From the NCBI RefSeq assembly GCF_002161805.1, contig NZ_NFIP01000002.1, forward strand, positions 186,001 to 250,000: a stretch of 64,000 nt of DNA, written 5' to 3'. Made by a program: the position numbers and the translations under genes. Below, piece after piece: positions 1 through 8,773 of this stretch. Below the pieces are notes generated by a model. It had not been told where the DNA came from. It did not search any database and was given only the letters and a program-made list of their open reading frames with translations. Positions within the stretch are counted from its first letter, which is position 1, and every line of letters starts with the position of its first letter. The DNA comes from Collinsella sp. An307. Lineage in GTDB: Bacteria; Actinomycetota; Coriobacteriia; Coriobacteriales; Coriobacteriaceae.

Positions 1-61
1 CTGTCGCGCCGCAACCTCAGCCGGGATATAGCGCAGCTTCCCTCGAACGGGGGGTTAATCT

Positions 62-188
62 GACATAGTCACGGGAAATAGCGTGCCTTAGAATCACATC
101 AGTGAGGCTGCGTAGCGCTTACCTGTAATTCTTTGTCGATAAGCGAAGTGCTGAGGCGCATTTTTAAGTTATTTGCCGTGACTATGTC
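62..188. repeat. 127-bp element with 13-bp perfect inverted ends
   Basis: The 13 bases at 62-74 (GACATAGTCACGG) are the exact reverse complement of 176-188. After one mismatch the match continues for five more bases inward. The roughly 100 bases between the arms have no open frame. The arms could form a long stem in RNA or be the ends of a small MITE-like element. I see no clear target duplication and no second copy in the window, so its nature is open. It lies just downstream of the minus-strand gene ending at 210. Confidence 0.5.
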
Positions 189-209
189 TAAGTAACCTCC
201 TCTCGTTCG

Positions 210-1397
210 TTACCAACCGGGATCATTCTTCAGGGCTTTGCCGTGGATGCCGGGGATGGAGAACAGGTCCCTATGCAGACGTTCACGTGCATCGAGGAAC
301 GAAGCCGTCCGCGGGCAGTGCTTGAGCCCGAGCGGTTCGGCATAGCTTTCCAAAATGATATTGAGCTTATCCAGGTCTTCAATCTGCTCATAGTTTATTT
401 CTCGGACGACGTAGCCCATCGCCTCGAGCGAGACGCGTCGTCGAGAGGTCCGTGCAAATCCGGTGGGGTCTGCATGATGGCCCATGCTGTTTACCTCAAG
501 AATCGCCAGCCTGTTATGCCATTCTTGGTCTGCTACGAGATGGTCGCTGTCCTGAATGTTTCGCGCGTTTTCGTTCAGGAGGACCGTTCTGTTCAGATGG
601 GGAATCTCCCACTGCTCGCCGCCTCTATAGGCGGGCAGAAACTCCAATAGGCACATGGTTGTCTCAAGGGGAGAGCCGGAACCGTCCAGCACAAACGGAG
701 CCAAGCTTCGCGCCCTGACGATACCGTTGACCTCTTTGATTTCTCTGTACGCGTCCTTCAGCTGCTCATGGGTAGCAAGGGGAGGTCGCTTCCAGAGCGT
801 TCCCTTGCGAGGGTTCTTGCCCTCACAGTAGCTCCAGCGCTGCGAGCCGGTTTCGTCAAAGGTCAGGGGGATTCCAAATTCGTCGGAGTAGGCAGTAATG
901 GGGCTACCACTCAGTTGCTCTTGGGGTAGGGATGACAGGACGAGCTGCGCCCGCTTGGTGGGATAGAAGAGCGCATATATTCCGCACGCCTCATACATCA
1001 GGTGGAGAAGCGCCGCATCGGTCCGCCCTCTGGCGGCCTGCGCAATCGCGAGCTCGGGGGATGCCACGAATAGGTCGTTTCCCAAGTCCACGCAAAACGG
1101 CCTGATTGCCGGGGCATTGCCTCGACGAATGGAAACGATGGGGCTGTCGCCGACGCGCTGCATTTCATCGGTGATGATACGTATGGGAAGCGGTATACCC
1201 TTTAAGTCGGATAAAACCCGCCCTCTGATTTTGCGAATCGCCGCCCCGTCATTGGGGCGCTCTCGTGCCAGCCGCTGTGCAACCTTGGTGTCGGGCCGAT
1301 AGGCGTCTGGGAGGTTCGCGAGAGAGATTTCTACGTCGCGAACGCAGGGCGGTGTTCGCCAGTATGCAAGAGCCGATTCCCCAATGATGATGACCAT
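210..1397 (-). CDS. Hypothetical protein with DUF559/Vsr-like C-terminal region
   Basis: This 395-residue protein starts with MVIIIGESALAYWRTPP and has no signal peptide or membrane segment. From about residue 299 it contains ILEVNSMGHH, then spaced Arg residues and LEAMGYVVREI. That pattern resembles the Glu/Asp...Arg...Leu...Gly-Tyr layout of the DUF559/Vsr-like nuclease fold, seen in actinobacterial proteins that often carry an AbiEi-like N-terminal half. The N-terminal two thirds I do not recognise with certainty. It is a lone minus-strand gene separated by about 350 bases from its right neighbour. A nuclease or toxin-antitoxin-like role is an inference from the C-terminal pattern only; substrate and activity are unknown. 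Confidence 0.75.
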   Translation of the reverse strand: MVIIIGESALAYWRTPPCVRDVEISLANLPDAYRPDTKVAQRLARERPNDGAAIRKIRGRVLSDLKGIPLPIRIITDEMQRVGDSPIVSIRRGNAPAIRPFCVDLGNDLFVASPELAIAQAARGRTDAALLHLMYEACGIYALFYPTKRAQLVLSSLPQEQLSGSPITAYSDEFGIPLTFDETGSQRWSYCEGKNPRKGTLWKRPPLATHEQLKDAYREIKEVNGIVRARSLAPFVLDGSGSPLETTMCLLEFLPAYRGGEQWEIPHLNRTVLLNENARNIQDSDHLVADQEWHNRLAILEVNSMGHHADPTGFARTSRRRVSLEAMGYVVREINYEQIEDLDKLNIILESYAEPLGLKHCPRTASFLDARERLHRDLFSIPGIHGKALKNDPGW

Positions 1398-1659
1398 GTA
1401 ATCCCCCGATCGCTAGACGGAGCTGTCAGTGCTCCATAGAGATAAGAATCCCATGGACGTCTTACAGATATCCTCATGCCTCCAACAGATACCTGACAAT
1501 CGGTGAAACGTTATCTGCTCACTATCTGACAGGGTTGCAGAACGTAAGAAACAAGCAGGTAGAAGGCCTGATATTTCAATCTCTAGATACGTCTATTGAC
1601 CCGAAGGGGGAAAGAGGGCGCCTCTTTGACACCGCAATTGATTTCGAAATATCGGAAAA
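1398..1659. other. Intergenic region, no gene seen
   Basis: AT-richer spacer between the unknown protein at 210-1397 and the terminator of the argS-HD operon. No convincing frame or RNA gene. It should contain the promoter of the minus-strand gene ending at 210. Confidence 0.4.
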
Positions 1660-1703
1660 CAACACAAAACGCCGCCCCATCAGATTGCACTGATAGGGCG
1701 GCG
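1660..1703 (-). terminator. Rho-independent terminator of the argS-HD operon
   Basis: The arms at 1670-1683 and 1690-1703 form a GC-rich 14-bp stem with one G-T pair (CGCCGCCC... with ...GGGCGGCG) around a 6-base loop. On the minus strand it is followed by TTTTGTGTT. It lies about 40 bases past the stop of the HD-domain gene. Confidence 0.85.
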
Positions 1704-1745
1704 ATGGGTTGGACGAAGCTTTGGGCGTGCGGCGCGGGCGCGTGT

Positions 1746-2354
1746 CTAGGCGTCCTCTTTGCCGAAAGTGTCGCGGTCAGGCGCGAAGCTCTGCATCGCC
1801 TCGATGGTGCGGGCAAAGAGCTCGTCGAGCTCCCAGCCGAGCATCTCCGCGCCATGGCGAATCGTGTCGCGGTTCACGCCCGCGGCAAAGCGCTTGTCCT
1901 TGAACTTCTTCTTCAGCGATTTGACGTTGAAGTCCATGACGCTCTTGGAGGGGCGCATCACCACGGCAGCGCCGATGAGGCCGGTAAGCTCCTCGCAGGC
2001 GAAGAGAATCTTCTCCATTTCAAGCTCGGGGTGGGGGAGGTCCGGGTTGAAGTCCGAGCAGTGGCTCTGCACGGCCCGCACGAGTTCAGGCGTACCGCCC
2101 GCCTCCTCTATGAGCGGCGCCGCAAAGAGCGTATGGCGCTCGGGCTCGTCGGCATGCTCCTCCCAGTCGAGGTCGTGCAGGAGGCCGACGATGCCCCAGA
2201 ACTCGACGTTGTCCGGGTCGAGCTCACGGGCGAAGTAGCGCATGACGCCCTCCACCGTCTCGCCGTGCTCGAGGTGGAACGGATCGTGGTTGTGCGCGGC
2301 GAGCAGCTCATACGCCTGCTCGCGGGTCATACCGGCAGAAAGGGTTTCCGACAT
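1746..2354 (-). CDS. HD-domain protein (predicted metal-dependent phosphohydrolase)
   Basis: This 202-residue protein has the HD-superfamily signature. An early His cluster lies near residues 21-30 (HNHDPFHLEH), then the diagnostic GLLHDLDWE pair at His60-Asp61, then ERHTLFAAP and a later SHCSD. HD proteins bind divalent metal and usually cleave phosphate esters or nucleotides; this subgroup's substrate is not known. The start at 2354 has a strong GGGAGGAG site and lies 12 bases after the argS stop, so the two are co-transcribed. A terminator follows. The fold is confident, the reaction is not. Confidence 0.88.
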   Translation of the reverse strand: MSETLSAGMTREQAYELLAAHNHDPFHLEHGETVEGVMRYFARELDPDNVEFWGIVGLLHDLDWEEHADEPERHTLFAAPLIEEAGGTPELVRAVQSHCSDFNPDLPHPELEMEKILFACEELTGLIGAAVVMRPSKSVMDFNVKSLKKKFKDKRFAAGVNRDTIRHGAEMLGWELDELFARTIEAMQSFAPDRDTFGKEDA

Positions 2355-2366
2355 CGTTTCTCCTCC

Positions 2367-4208
2367 CTACATGACCTCGGGGGCGGAGACGCCCACGAGC
2401 GAAAGCACGAGCGCGAGCACGATGCGCACCGCATCGCAGACAGCAAGGCGGGCGCGCGAGAGCTCCTCGTCGACCGGGCGCCCCTCGCTCGGGAGCACCT
2501 GGCAGTCGTGGTAGAACGCGTGGTAGGCGCCGGCGAGCTCCTCGGCAAAGTGGGTGAGGCGGAACGGCGCGCGGTCGCGGGCGCAGCTCGCGATGAGCTC
2601 CTCGAGCTCAGAGATCTTGCGGGCGAGCGCGAGCTCGGTTGGGTCCGAGAGCACCGAGAGGTTCACATCCTCGCCAACAGCGCGGCGCGCGACCTCGTCC
2701 ATACCGATCTCCGCCGCCTCCTCGGGGCTCACGCCGGCGGCGCGGCGCAGAATCGAGCAGATGCGTGCGTGTGCGTACTGCACGTAATAGACCGGGTTGG
2801 CGTTGCTTTTCTCTTTGACGGCGTCGATATCGAAGTCGATCATCTGGTTGGATGAGCGGGAGATGAGCGTGTAGCGCGCGGCGTCGGCGCCGACCTCATC
2901 CAGCAGCTCGCGGAAGGTGACCATCGTGCCGCGGCGCTTGGACATGCGCACCGGCTTGCCTGAGCGCAACAGGTTCACGAGCTGGCCGAGCAGCACCTCA
3001 AAGCGCCCGGGGTAGCCAAGGGCGTCGCACACGCAGCGCACGCGCTCGATGTAGCCGTGGTGGTCGGCGCCCCAGATGTCGATGACGTGCTCGACGCGCT
3101 GGAACTTGTTCCAGTGGTACGCGACGTCGGAGGCAAAGTAGGTGTACTCGCCGTTGGCCTTTACAAGCACGCGGTCCTTGTCGTCGCCAAGGTCGGTCGA
3201 GCGGAACCAGAGCGCATCGTCCTTCTCGTAGAGGTAGCCCATCTCGCGGAGCTTGGCGAAGGCGCGGTCGACGGCGGTCTGGCCGTTGTCATCCTTCTCG
3301 TAGAGCGTGCGCTCGGAGAACCAGACGTCAAACGTGCAGTTAGCGTCCTCACAGGTGGTGCGGATGTCGTCGAGCATGCGGCGGTAGCCGTTCTCGCGGA
3401 AGGCGGCGATGCGCTCGTCGTCCGCGACCGCTGCCCAGCGGTCCCCATCCGCCTCCACAATGTGTGCGGCCTCGTCGATGATGTAGCCGCCACCGTAAGC
3501 GTTGCCGCCGAGGGCATCCATAAACGCGTTCTGGAAGGGATGGGACTCGGGGTGCGCGCCCTCCTCGTCGTCCACGAAGGCGACGCGGTCCGCCTCAAGG
3601 GCGTCGTGGGCGGCGCCAAGCGTGAGCCCGCGCTCGTTCATGAGCGTGAGAAGCTGCAGGTAGCGCACGGAGAGGGAGCTGCCAAAGACGTCCATCTGGC
3701 TGCCGTGGTCGTTGATGTAGTACTCGCGCTCAACGTCATAGCCTGCGTGCTCCATGACGCGGCAGAGCGAGTCGCCGATGGCGACCCAGCGGCCGTGGCC
3801 GACGTGCATGGGTCCAACCGGATTTGCGGAGACAAACTCAACCTGGACCTTTTGCCCCTCGCCAACGTTGGAGCGGGCAAAGCCTGCGCCCTGCTCGCGC
3901 ACCTCGGCAAAGACGGCGTTCTTTGCCGCAACGGAGAGATAGAAGTTGATGAAGCCGGGGCCCGCGACCTCGACCTTCTCAACGGCGCCGCCGAGGTCGA
4001 TATTGTTCGCGATTGCGTTGGCAATGTCGCGCGGCGCGCGGTGGGCGAGCTTTGCGGAGCGAAGCGCCACCGTGGAGGTCCACTCGCCGTGGCTGGTGTC
4101 CTGGGGGCGCTCGATGCCGCAGTCGGCAACGTCGAATGCGGGCAGCTCGCCCTTCTTTTGCGCGGCGGCGAGCGCTGCGCGCACCAGCTCCTCGATCTTG
4201 TCGGGCAT
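2367..4208 (-). CDS. argS: Arginyl-tRNA synthetase
   Basis: Class I aminoacyl-tRNA synthetase that charges tRNA-Arg in the cytoplasm. The 613 residues carry an N-terminal additional domain, then the HIGH-type motif as PVGPMHVGHGRW near residue 135. The KMSKS loop appears as RMSKRRGTM near residue 420, as in many ArgRS enzymes whose second Lys is altered. The C-terminal third is the helical DALR anticodon-binding domain, ending in LALVLSLVGVSAPEVM. The family runs about 550-600 residues, so this is full length. A GAGGAGG site precedes the start. It heads a two-gene operon with the HD protein and is divergent from carD. Confidence 0.98.
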   Translation of the reverse strand: MPDKIEELVRAALAAAQKKGELPAFDVADCGIERPQDTSHGEWTSTVALRSAKLAHRAPRDIANAIANNIDLGGAVEKVEVAGPGFINFYLSVAAKNAVFAEVREQGAGFARSNVGEGQKVQVEFVSANPVGPMHVGHGRWVAIGDSLCRVMEHAGYDVEREYYINDHGSQMDVFGSSLSVRYLQLLTLMNERGLTLGAAHDALEADRVAFVDDEEGAHPESHPFQNAFMDALGGNAYGGGYIIDEAAHIVEADGDRWAAVADDERIAAFRENGYRRMLDDIRTTCEDANCTFDVWFSERTLYEKDDNGQTAVDRAFAKLREMGYLYEKDDALWFRSTDLGDDKDRVLVKANGEYTYFASDVAYHWNKFQRVEHVIDIWGADHHGYIERVRCVCDALGYPGRFEVLLGQLVNLLRSGKPVRMSKRRGTMVTFRELLDEVGADAARYTLISRSSNQMIDFDIDAVKEKSNANPVYYVQYAHARICSILRRAAGVSPEEAAEIGMDEVARRAVGEDVNLSVLSDPTELALARKISELEELIASCARDRAPFRLTHFAEELAGAYHAFYHDCQVLPSEGRPVDEELSRARLAVCDAVRIVLALVLSLVGVSAPEVM

Positions 4209-4539
4209 GGATCCTCCTCATATGTCGCACCGCAGGCGGAATCGCGCAAGTCCGGGGCGCAGAATCCGCAGCTTACGGCCCATAACCGTACACGGAAGAA
4301 CACTCTAGCACATATCGCGTGCCCTCACGCAGGTTACAGAGGCAAAATCGCCCGTCAGACGGGCCGTCGCGCCGCTGCGGCGAGGGGGCACGGCGCCGCG
4401 AGCGTCCACCATGCGGTCTTGTGCGGACAATGCTGAAACGTTTGCGCAGGTAAATTGTGCTGAGTTTGTGTAGTGAATCAACAAAAGTGCACGTAAACAT
4501 GCTATTCTTATCTAACTGAGCTTATGAGACGGAGGAAGC
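4209..4539. other. Divergent intergenic region between argS and carD
   Basis: About 330 bases separate two outward-facing genes and must hold both promoters. No tRNA, small gene or clear riboswitch was seen. The segment just before carD is AT-rich (TGCTATTCTTATC around 4500-4512) and is a plausible promoter zone, though no canonical -35/-10 pair stands out. Confidence 0.4.
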
Positions 4540-5040
4540 ATGTTTCGAATCGGAGAGCACGTTATCCATCCCGGGCAGGGCGTCTGCACGGTGACGGGGT
4601 ATGACGAGGGCGGGGCGGCACCGATGCTCGTCCTCGAATCAAAGCAGGGGCATGCGCGGACCCGCATGCTCTATCCTGTTGCGCAATCCGACCGGCTGCA
4701 TGCAACCGTTTCTCGTGAGGAGGCCGAGCGCCTGATCGCAGGGTATCTCGATATGGAGTGCGACTCCTTTACGGAGCGCAACAGCTCGCTGGAGGAAACC
4801 CACTTCAAACAGCTTCTCAAGCGCGGCATGCCTGACACCATGCGGGTGGCCAAGACCATGCGGCACCGCATCCGGGAGGCGGAGCGCCTGTCTAAGAAGC
4901 CGAGCAGCTACTATGCGCGCGTCCTCAAGGAGGCGCATCGCCGCTCGGTGGAGGAGCTCGCCGTGGCGCTCGAATGCAGCGAGGACGATATCGAGGCGCG
5001 CTTTGAGCAGATGATGCAGGTGCAGCCGAGCGACAATTAA
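4540..5040 (+). CDS. carD: CarD-family transcriptional regulator
   Basis: 166 residues. The N-terminal 60 residues form the RNA-polymerase-interacting (RID/Tudor-like) domain, beginning FRIGEHVIHPGQGVCTV, the typical CarD/TRCF opening. The rest is a basic helical domain (KTMRHRIREAERLSKK...). In actinobacteria CarD binds the RNAP beta subunit and upstream fork DNA and stabilises the open complex at rRNA and other promoters. A GGAGG site lies 8 bases before the ATG. Length and layout fit the family. It is transcribed alone, divergent from argS and upstream of rho. Confidence 0.93.
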   Translation: MFRIGEHVIHPGQGVCTVTGYDEGGAAPMLVLESKQGHARTRMLYPVAQSDRLHATVSREEAERLIAGYLDMECDSFTERNSSLEETHFKQLLKRGMPDTMRVAKTMRHRIREAERLSKKPSSYYARVLKEAHRRSVEELAVALECSEDDIEARFEQMMQVQPSDN

Positions 5041-5350
5041 TGAGCGGCAACTAATCGCTCACCCATTGATTTGCCCATACTGACCCTATGCGGGCAGGGG
5101 GTTGTGCTACAATCACGTGCGTGTTTTAGTTACCCCCTTGTACAGTCGAATCTTTGCCGCTCGTTTTTCTCACCCAGTGCGTGTAGCCAAACCTTCAAGC
5201 GATATCAGATGGCATGACGCAGAGGCCTTGGCAATCGAGGCGACGGGGTACGAACACGCCAATCGGTCTGTATCGGCGCGATGCTTTGCCGCGCCGTGGT
5301 AGGTTCGTCGGTCACATCAGCACCGACCGAGAGAAAGTAGAGCAGCTAAC
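5041..5350 (+). promoter_or_regulatory. Probable promoter and long leader of rho
   Basis: 310 bases without a credible gene. TACAAT near 5108-5113, in the context TTGTGCTACAAT, is a good -10 box, although no clean -35 lies 17 bases upstream. That would give a leader of more than 200 bases. Just before the start, GTCGGT and ACCGAC can pair around 5308-5333. Long leaders are usual for autoregulated rho genes; regulation here is inferred. Confidence 0.4.
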
Positions 5351-7513
5351 GTGGCAGATGAAAATGCATCCGCAGAGATGAATGCCGAGGCCCCCGCGCA
5401 GGCGGCGCCCGTGCCCGCAGCTGAGAGCGCTTCTGCTCCCGAGGCGGCGGAGAAGCCCCGTCGCCGCCGTACGCGCAAGGCGCCCGCGGCGGAGGCCGCG
5501 CCCGCAGCAGAAGGTGCCGAGGACGCCCCCAAGCCCCGCCGCCGTACGCGCAAGACGGCTCCCGCTGAGGATGCCGCGGTTTCCCCTGAGGTCGCTCAGG
5601 CGCGCGCCCTGGCCCAGGTGTCTCAGGCATCGGTTGCGCGCCGCCAGCGCCGCGCTGCCGAGCAGGCCGCCGAGATGATTGGTGCCGGCGACGCAACCGC
5701 CTCGCAGCCGGCCGATGCCCCTGCGGCTCACGGCGCCGCAGAGAGCGCTGTCCCGCTTGTGGACCCGGCGCTCCGCCCGCATCGTCGTGGCCGCAAGCCC
5801 AAGGCCTATATCGAGGCGGAGAAGGCCGCCGCGGCAGCACTTGCCGCGCAGGCTGCCCAGTCGAGCTCCGAGGCCGTCGAGGCTGCCGCCCCTGCGGGCG
5901 ATGCCGAGGGCGCCTCTGACGTTCGTCCCGGCCGCAGCCGCCGCACCAAGGCAAAGGCCGAGCGTACCCGCGCCGCAAAGGACGCCCCGGCGCCTAAGGC
6001 CACCAAGGACGCTAAGGACGCGCCGGCGGACGCCGCCGACGCCCCCGCGCCCGAGGCCGAAGCCAAGGATGCCAAGCGCGAGGGCGACGACACCCCGTCG
6101 CGCACCCGTGGTGCTCGCCGCACGCACGCCGCCCAGGACGCGGCTCAGGGCGCGCAGGCACCCGCCCGCAACGACCGCCGCGATAAGCGCCAGCAGCGCA
6201 AGCAGCGCAACAACCGCTACAACGTTCCCACCGAGCCCACGCTCTCGCGCGATGACCTCGCAGCGATGAAGGTCGCCGAGCTCCGCGACAAGGCCCGCGA
6301 GCTCGATATCGACATCACCGGCAAGAAGAAGCCCGAGCTCGTGGAGGAGGTTTACACCGCCGCCGCCCGCGCCGAGGGCTTCCGCGACGTGGAGGGCGTG
6401 CTCGAGATCGCCAACGAGGGCTTTGGCCACCTGCGCGTCCACGGCTACATGGCGAGCCGTGACGACGCCTTTGTGCCGGCGAACCTCATTCGCGCGGCGC
6501 GTCTGCGCGCGGGCGATTACATCACCGGCTCGGTTCGCCCCTCGCGCGCGAACGACAAGTACCCGGCTCTCGCCAAAATCGTCACGGTGAACGGCCGCGA
6601 CCCCGAGGAGATCCTGAAGCGCCCCAAGTTCAGCGACCTCACGCCCATCTACCCCAACGAGCCCCTCAAGATGGAGCACGGCAAGGACTCCATCACCGGC
6701 CGCGCCATCGATATCGTGGCACCCGTCGGTAAGGGCCAGCGCGGCCTTATCGTCTCGCCGCCCAAGGCAGGCAAGACTACCATCTTGAAAAAAATCTGCC
6801 AGGCCATCTCGATCAACAACCCCGAGGTGCACGTTATCTGCCTGCTCGTGGACGAGCGTCCCGAGGAGGTCACCGACATGCAGCGCTCCATCAAGGGCGA
6901 GGTCGTTGCTTCGACCTTCGACATGCCGGCGGACAATCACACACGCGTGGCGGAGCTCGTGATCGAGCGCGCTAAGCGCATCGTCGAGCTCGGCGGCGAC
7001 GTGGTGGTCGTGCTCGACTCCATCACCCGTCTGGCGCGCGCCTACAATCTCGCGGCGCCCGCTTCGGGCCGCATCCTGTCGGGCGGCGTCGACTCCGCGG
7101 CGCTCTACCCGCCCAAGCGCTTCTTGGGTGCTGCGCGCAACATCGAGAACGGTGGCTCGCTCACCATTCTCGCGTCCGCCCTCATCGACACCGGCTCCAA
7201 GATGGACGAGGTCATCTTCGAGGAGTTCAAGGGCACGGGCAACATGGAACTCAAGCTCGACCGCGACCTTGCCGACCGCCGCATCTTCCCGGCGATCGAT
7301 CCGGTTGCCTCGGGCACGCGCAACGAGGACCTCTTGATCGACGAGCAGATGCGCCCCTTCGTGTGGGGCATCCGCCGCGTGCTTGCGTCCATGAGCAACA
7401 CCGAGCGCGCCGCGTCTGCCTTCATCAAGGGCCTGCGCGGTACGAACTCCAACAGCGAGTTCCTCATCCGCTCCGCCAAGCGCGCTCAGGAGCACGGCGA
7501 CCTGCTGCCCTAA
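5351..7513 (+). CDS. rho: Transcription termination factor Rho with long disordered N-terminus
   Basis: 720-residue Rho, the hexameric RNA helicase that ends untranslated transcripts. Residues 1 to about 295 are low-complexity Ala/Pro/Arg/Lys sequence with repeated RRRTRK-type basic patches. The Rho_N helical domain starts near 298 (LAAMKVAELRDKARELDI), followed by the RNA-binding cold-shock-like domain. The RecA-type ATPase has Walker A SPPKAGKTT and Walker B VVVVLDSITRLARAYN. E. coli Rho is about 420 residues, so the extra 300 are the high-GC Gram-positive type of extension. GTG at 5351 is the start given by the frame and is followed by MADENAS. The gene is monocistronic and ends at a strong terminator. 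Confidence 0.97.
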   Translation: MADENASAEMNAEAPAQAAPVPAAESASAPEAAEKPRRRRTRKAPAAEAAPAAEGAEDAPKPRRRTRKTAPAEDAAVSPEVAQARALAQVSQASVARRQRRAAEQAAEMIGAGDATASQPADAPAAHGAAESAVPLVDPALRPHRRGRKPKAYIEAEKAAAAALAAQAAQSSSEAVEAAAPAGDAEGASDVRPGRSRRTKAKAERTRAAKDAPAPKATKDAKDAPADAADAPAPEAEAKDAKREGDDTPSRTRGARRTHAAQDAAQGAQAPARNDRRDKRQQRKQRNNRYNVPTEPTLSRDDLAAMKVAELRDKARELDIDITGKKKPELVEEVYTAAARAEGFRDVEGVLEIANEGFGHLRVHGYMASRDDAFVPANLIRAARLRAGDYITGSVRPSRANDKYPALAKIVTVNGRDPEEILKRPKFSDLTPIYPNEPLKMEHGKDSITGRAIDIVAPVGKGQRGLIVSPPKAGKTTILKKICQAISINNPEVHVICLLVDERPEEVTDMQRSIKGEVVASTFDMPADNHTRVAELVIERAKRIVELGGDVVVVLDSITRLARAYNLAAPASGRILSGGVDSAALYPPKRFLGAARNIENGGSLTILASALIDTGSKMDEVIFEEFKGTGNMELKLDRDLADRRIFPAIDPVASGTRNEDLLIDEQMRPFVWGIRRVLASMSNTERAASAFIKGLRGTNSNSEFLIRSAKRAQEHGDLLP

Positions 7514-7534
7514 CCTTCCGGCTCCAAACAGCGG

Positions 7535-7597
7535 AAGCCCCCTCTCTGAGTTCAGCACCTTCGGTGCCGCGTTGCGAATCGCTCAGATAGGGGGCCT
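7535..7597. terminator. Bidirectional terminator between rho and the SDR gene
   Basis: Arms at 7535-7550 and 7582-7597 (AGCCCCCTCTCTGAG against CTCAGATAGGGGGCC) pair with one or two mismatches. An inner hairpin GCACC-TTC-GGTGC lies at 7555-7567. It sits between convergent rho and the minus-strand dehydrogenase, so it can serve both. Confidence 0.75.
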
Positions 7598-7619
7598 TCC
7601 TCTGTCCGGGATGGCCGTG

Positions 7620-8402
7620 TTAGGTGATGGTTCCTATCTTGCGCTGCAGGGCGATGAGCGCGCGGTAGGGCAAAACGTGGGCTGCCGCGTAGTAGGCGCG
7701 CATCTCGGGCGCGGGTATGCAGAGGTCTCGTCCGCGTGATGCCGCCTTGAGCGCTTTGCGTGCGACACGCTCGACCTTCTCAAAGCCCAGGGCGCGGGTG
7801 ATGCGCGCAGCGGTCTCGATATCGCCCGGCGCGTCGAAGAAGCCGGTGCGCATCGGCTTGGGGCAGACAGCGCAGACGGTGATGCCCGTCCCCTCGAGCT
7901 CGACGGCGAGCGCACGCGAGAAATCGAGAACGAAGCGCTTCGCCGCCGCGTAGACGGCCAGATCGGGCTGGGGCATGAAGGCGGCTACGCTCGAGATGTT
8001 GATGATGCTTGAACCAGGCACCAGATAGGGGAGCGCGCGGTAGGTGAGCTCCACGGGTGCGCGCACGAGGATGGCCGCCATGTCGGACGCTGAGGTGCTG
8101 CTCTGCTCGCCGAAGCGCCCAAAGCTGCCGCTTCCTGCGCAGTTGATGAGAAGCGTTACCTCGGCGCCTTCGGTCTTGGCGAGTGCCTCCTCTATCACAT
8201 CGAAGGAGTCGAGGACACCGAGGTCGAAGCAAAACGCCCTCACCGGCGTCTTGGCGATGCGCACAAGCGCCTCAAGGCGCTCGGCCCGACGTCCGATGCC
8301 CCAGATTTCATCCACCTGCCCCGCAACCCCTGAGTCTATGAGGCGGACGAACTCCCTGCCGAGACCTGACGAGGCACCGGTGACAATAGCGATACGCGGC
8401 AT
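7620..8402 (-). CDS. Short-chain dehydrogenase/reductase
   Basis: 260-residue Rossmann-fold oxidoreductase. It opens MPRIAIVTGASSGLGREFV, the TGxxxGxG cofactor loop, has an NCAG motif (LLINCAGSGSFG) and the SDR catalytic set: INISSVAA (Ser) and YAAAKRFVLDF (YxxxK). The likely cofactor is NAD(P)H; the substrate is unknown. An in-frame extension upstream is possible. I chose 8402 because AAAGGGG lies at the right distance and because the SDR fold starts there. It is convergent with rho and stands alone. Confidence 0.9.
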   Translation of the reverse strand: MPRIAIVTGASSGLGREFVRLIDSGVAGQVDEIWGIGRRAERLEALVRIAKTPVRAFCFDLGVLDSFDVIEEALAKTEGAEVTLLINCAGSGSFGRFGEQSSTSASDMAAILVRAPVELTYRALPYLVPGSSIINISSVAAFMPQPDLAVYAAAKRFVLDFSRALAVELEGTGITVCAVCPKPMRTGFFDAPGDIETAARITRALGFEKVERVARKALKAASRGRDLCIPAPEMRAYYAAAHVLPYRALIALQRKIGTIT

Positions 8403-8591
8403 GGGGACCCCTTTCGGCATGCGTTGCGGCGTGCAACGCAACAGTGGCCTATTGCTCATGTTGTTCCCCAAAGAACGACCGCGCATGCAGCAATTGGCGG
8501 GCGGAAGAGCTCGAGCAGGCATGTTCGCGTTACCCGGTCTTTGAACGGTCGTTGAATCGGTGCCGTTCGCGGCAAAAAGACGGCGCTGAGC
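8403..8591. other. Intergenic region, no gene seen
   Basis: Spacer between the divergent SDR gene and the membrane protein at 8774. The short frames here show no recognisable family or ribosome site. It should contain the minus-strand promoter of the SDR gene. Confidence 0.35.
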
Positions 8592-8620
8592 TTGCATTTT
8601 GTACAGAGCTCTCGCATAAT
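8592..8620 (+). promoter_or_regulatory. Sigma-70-type promoter for the gene at 8774
   Basis: TTGCAT at 8592-8597 and CATAAT at 8615-8620 are separated by exactly 17 bases. It points toward the membrane protein 150 bases downstream, whose leader has no other feature. Confidence 0.6.
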
Positions 8621-8773
8621 GGGACCATCGCGACGGAAAACGCAGATGAAATGTACCCTCATCCGTTGCCCGGGTCTTCCCGCAGCCTTCATCATCCGTT
8701 TCTAGAGCGATGCCGTATACGGTTCGTCCCGCATGCCCTTATGGCGGGTCGGATGGGTTGAAGGAGTATCCAG

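Noticed and set aside
1596-4436. Long plus-strand frames over the HD gene and argS
   Set aside because: Shadows of real minus-strand genes; no family resemblance.
5312-7558. 748-codon minus-strand open frame across rho
   Set aside because: It is the mirror of the rho gene, with no ribosome site and Gly/Arg/Leu low complexity.
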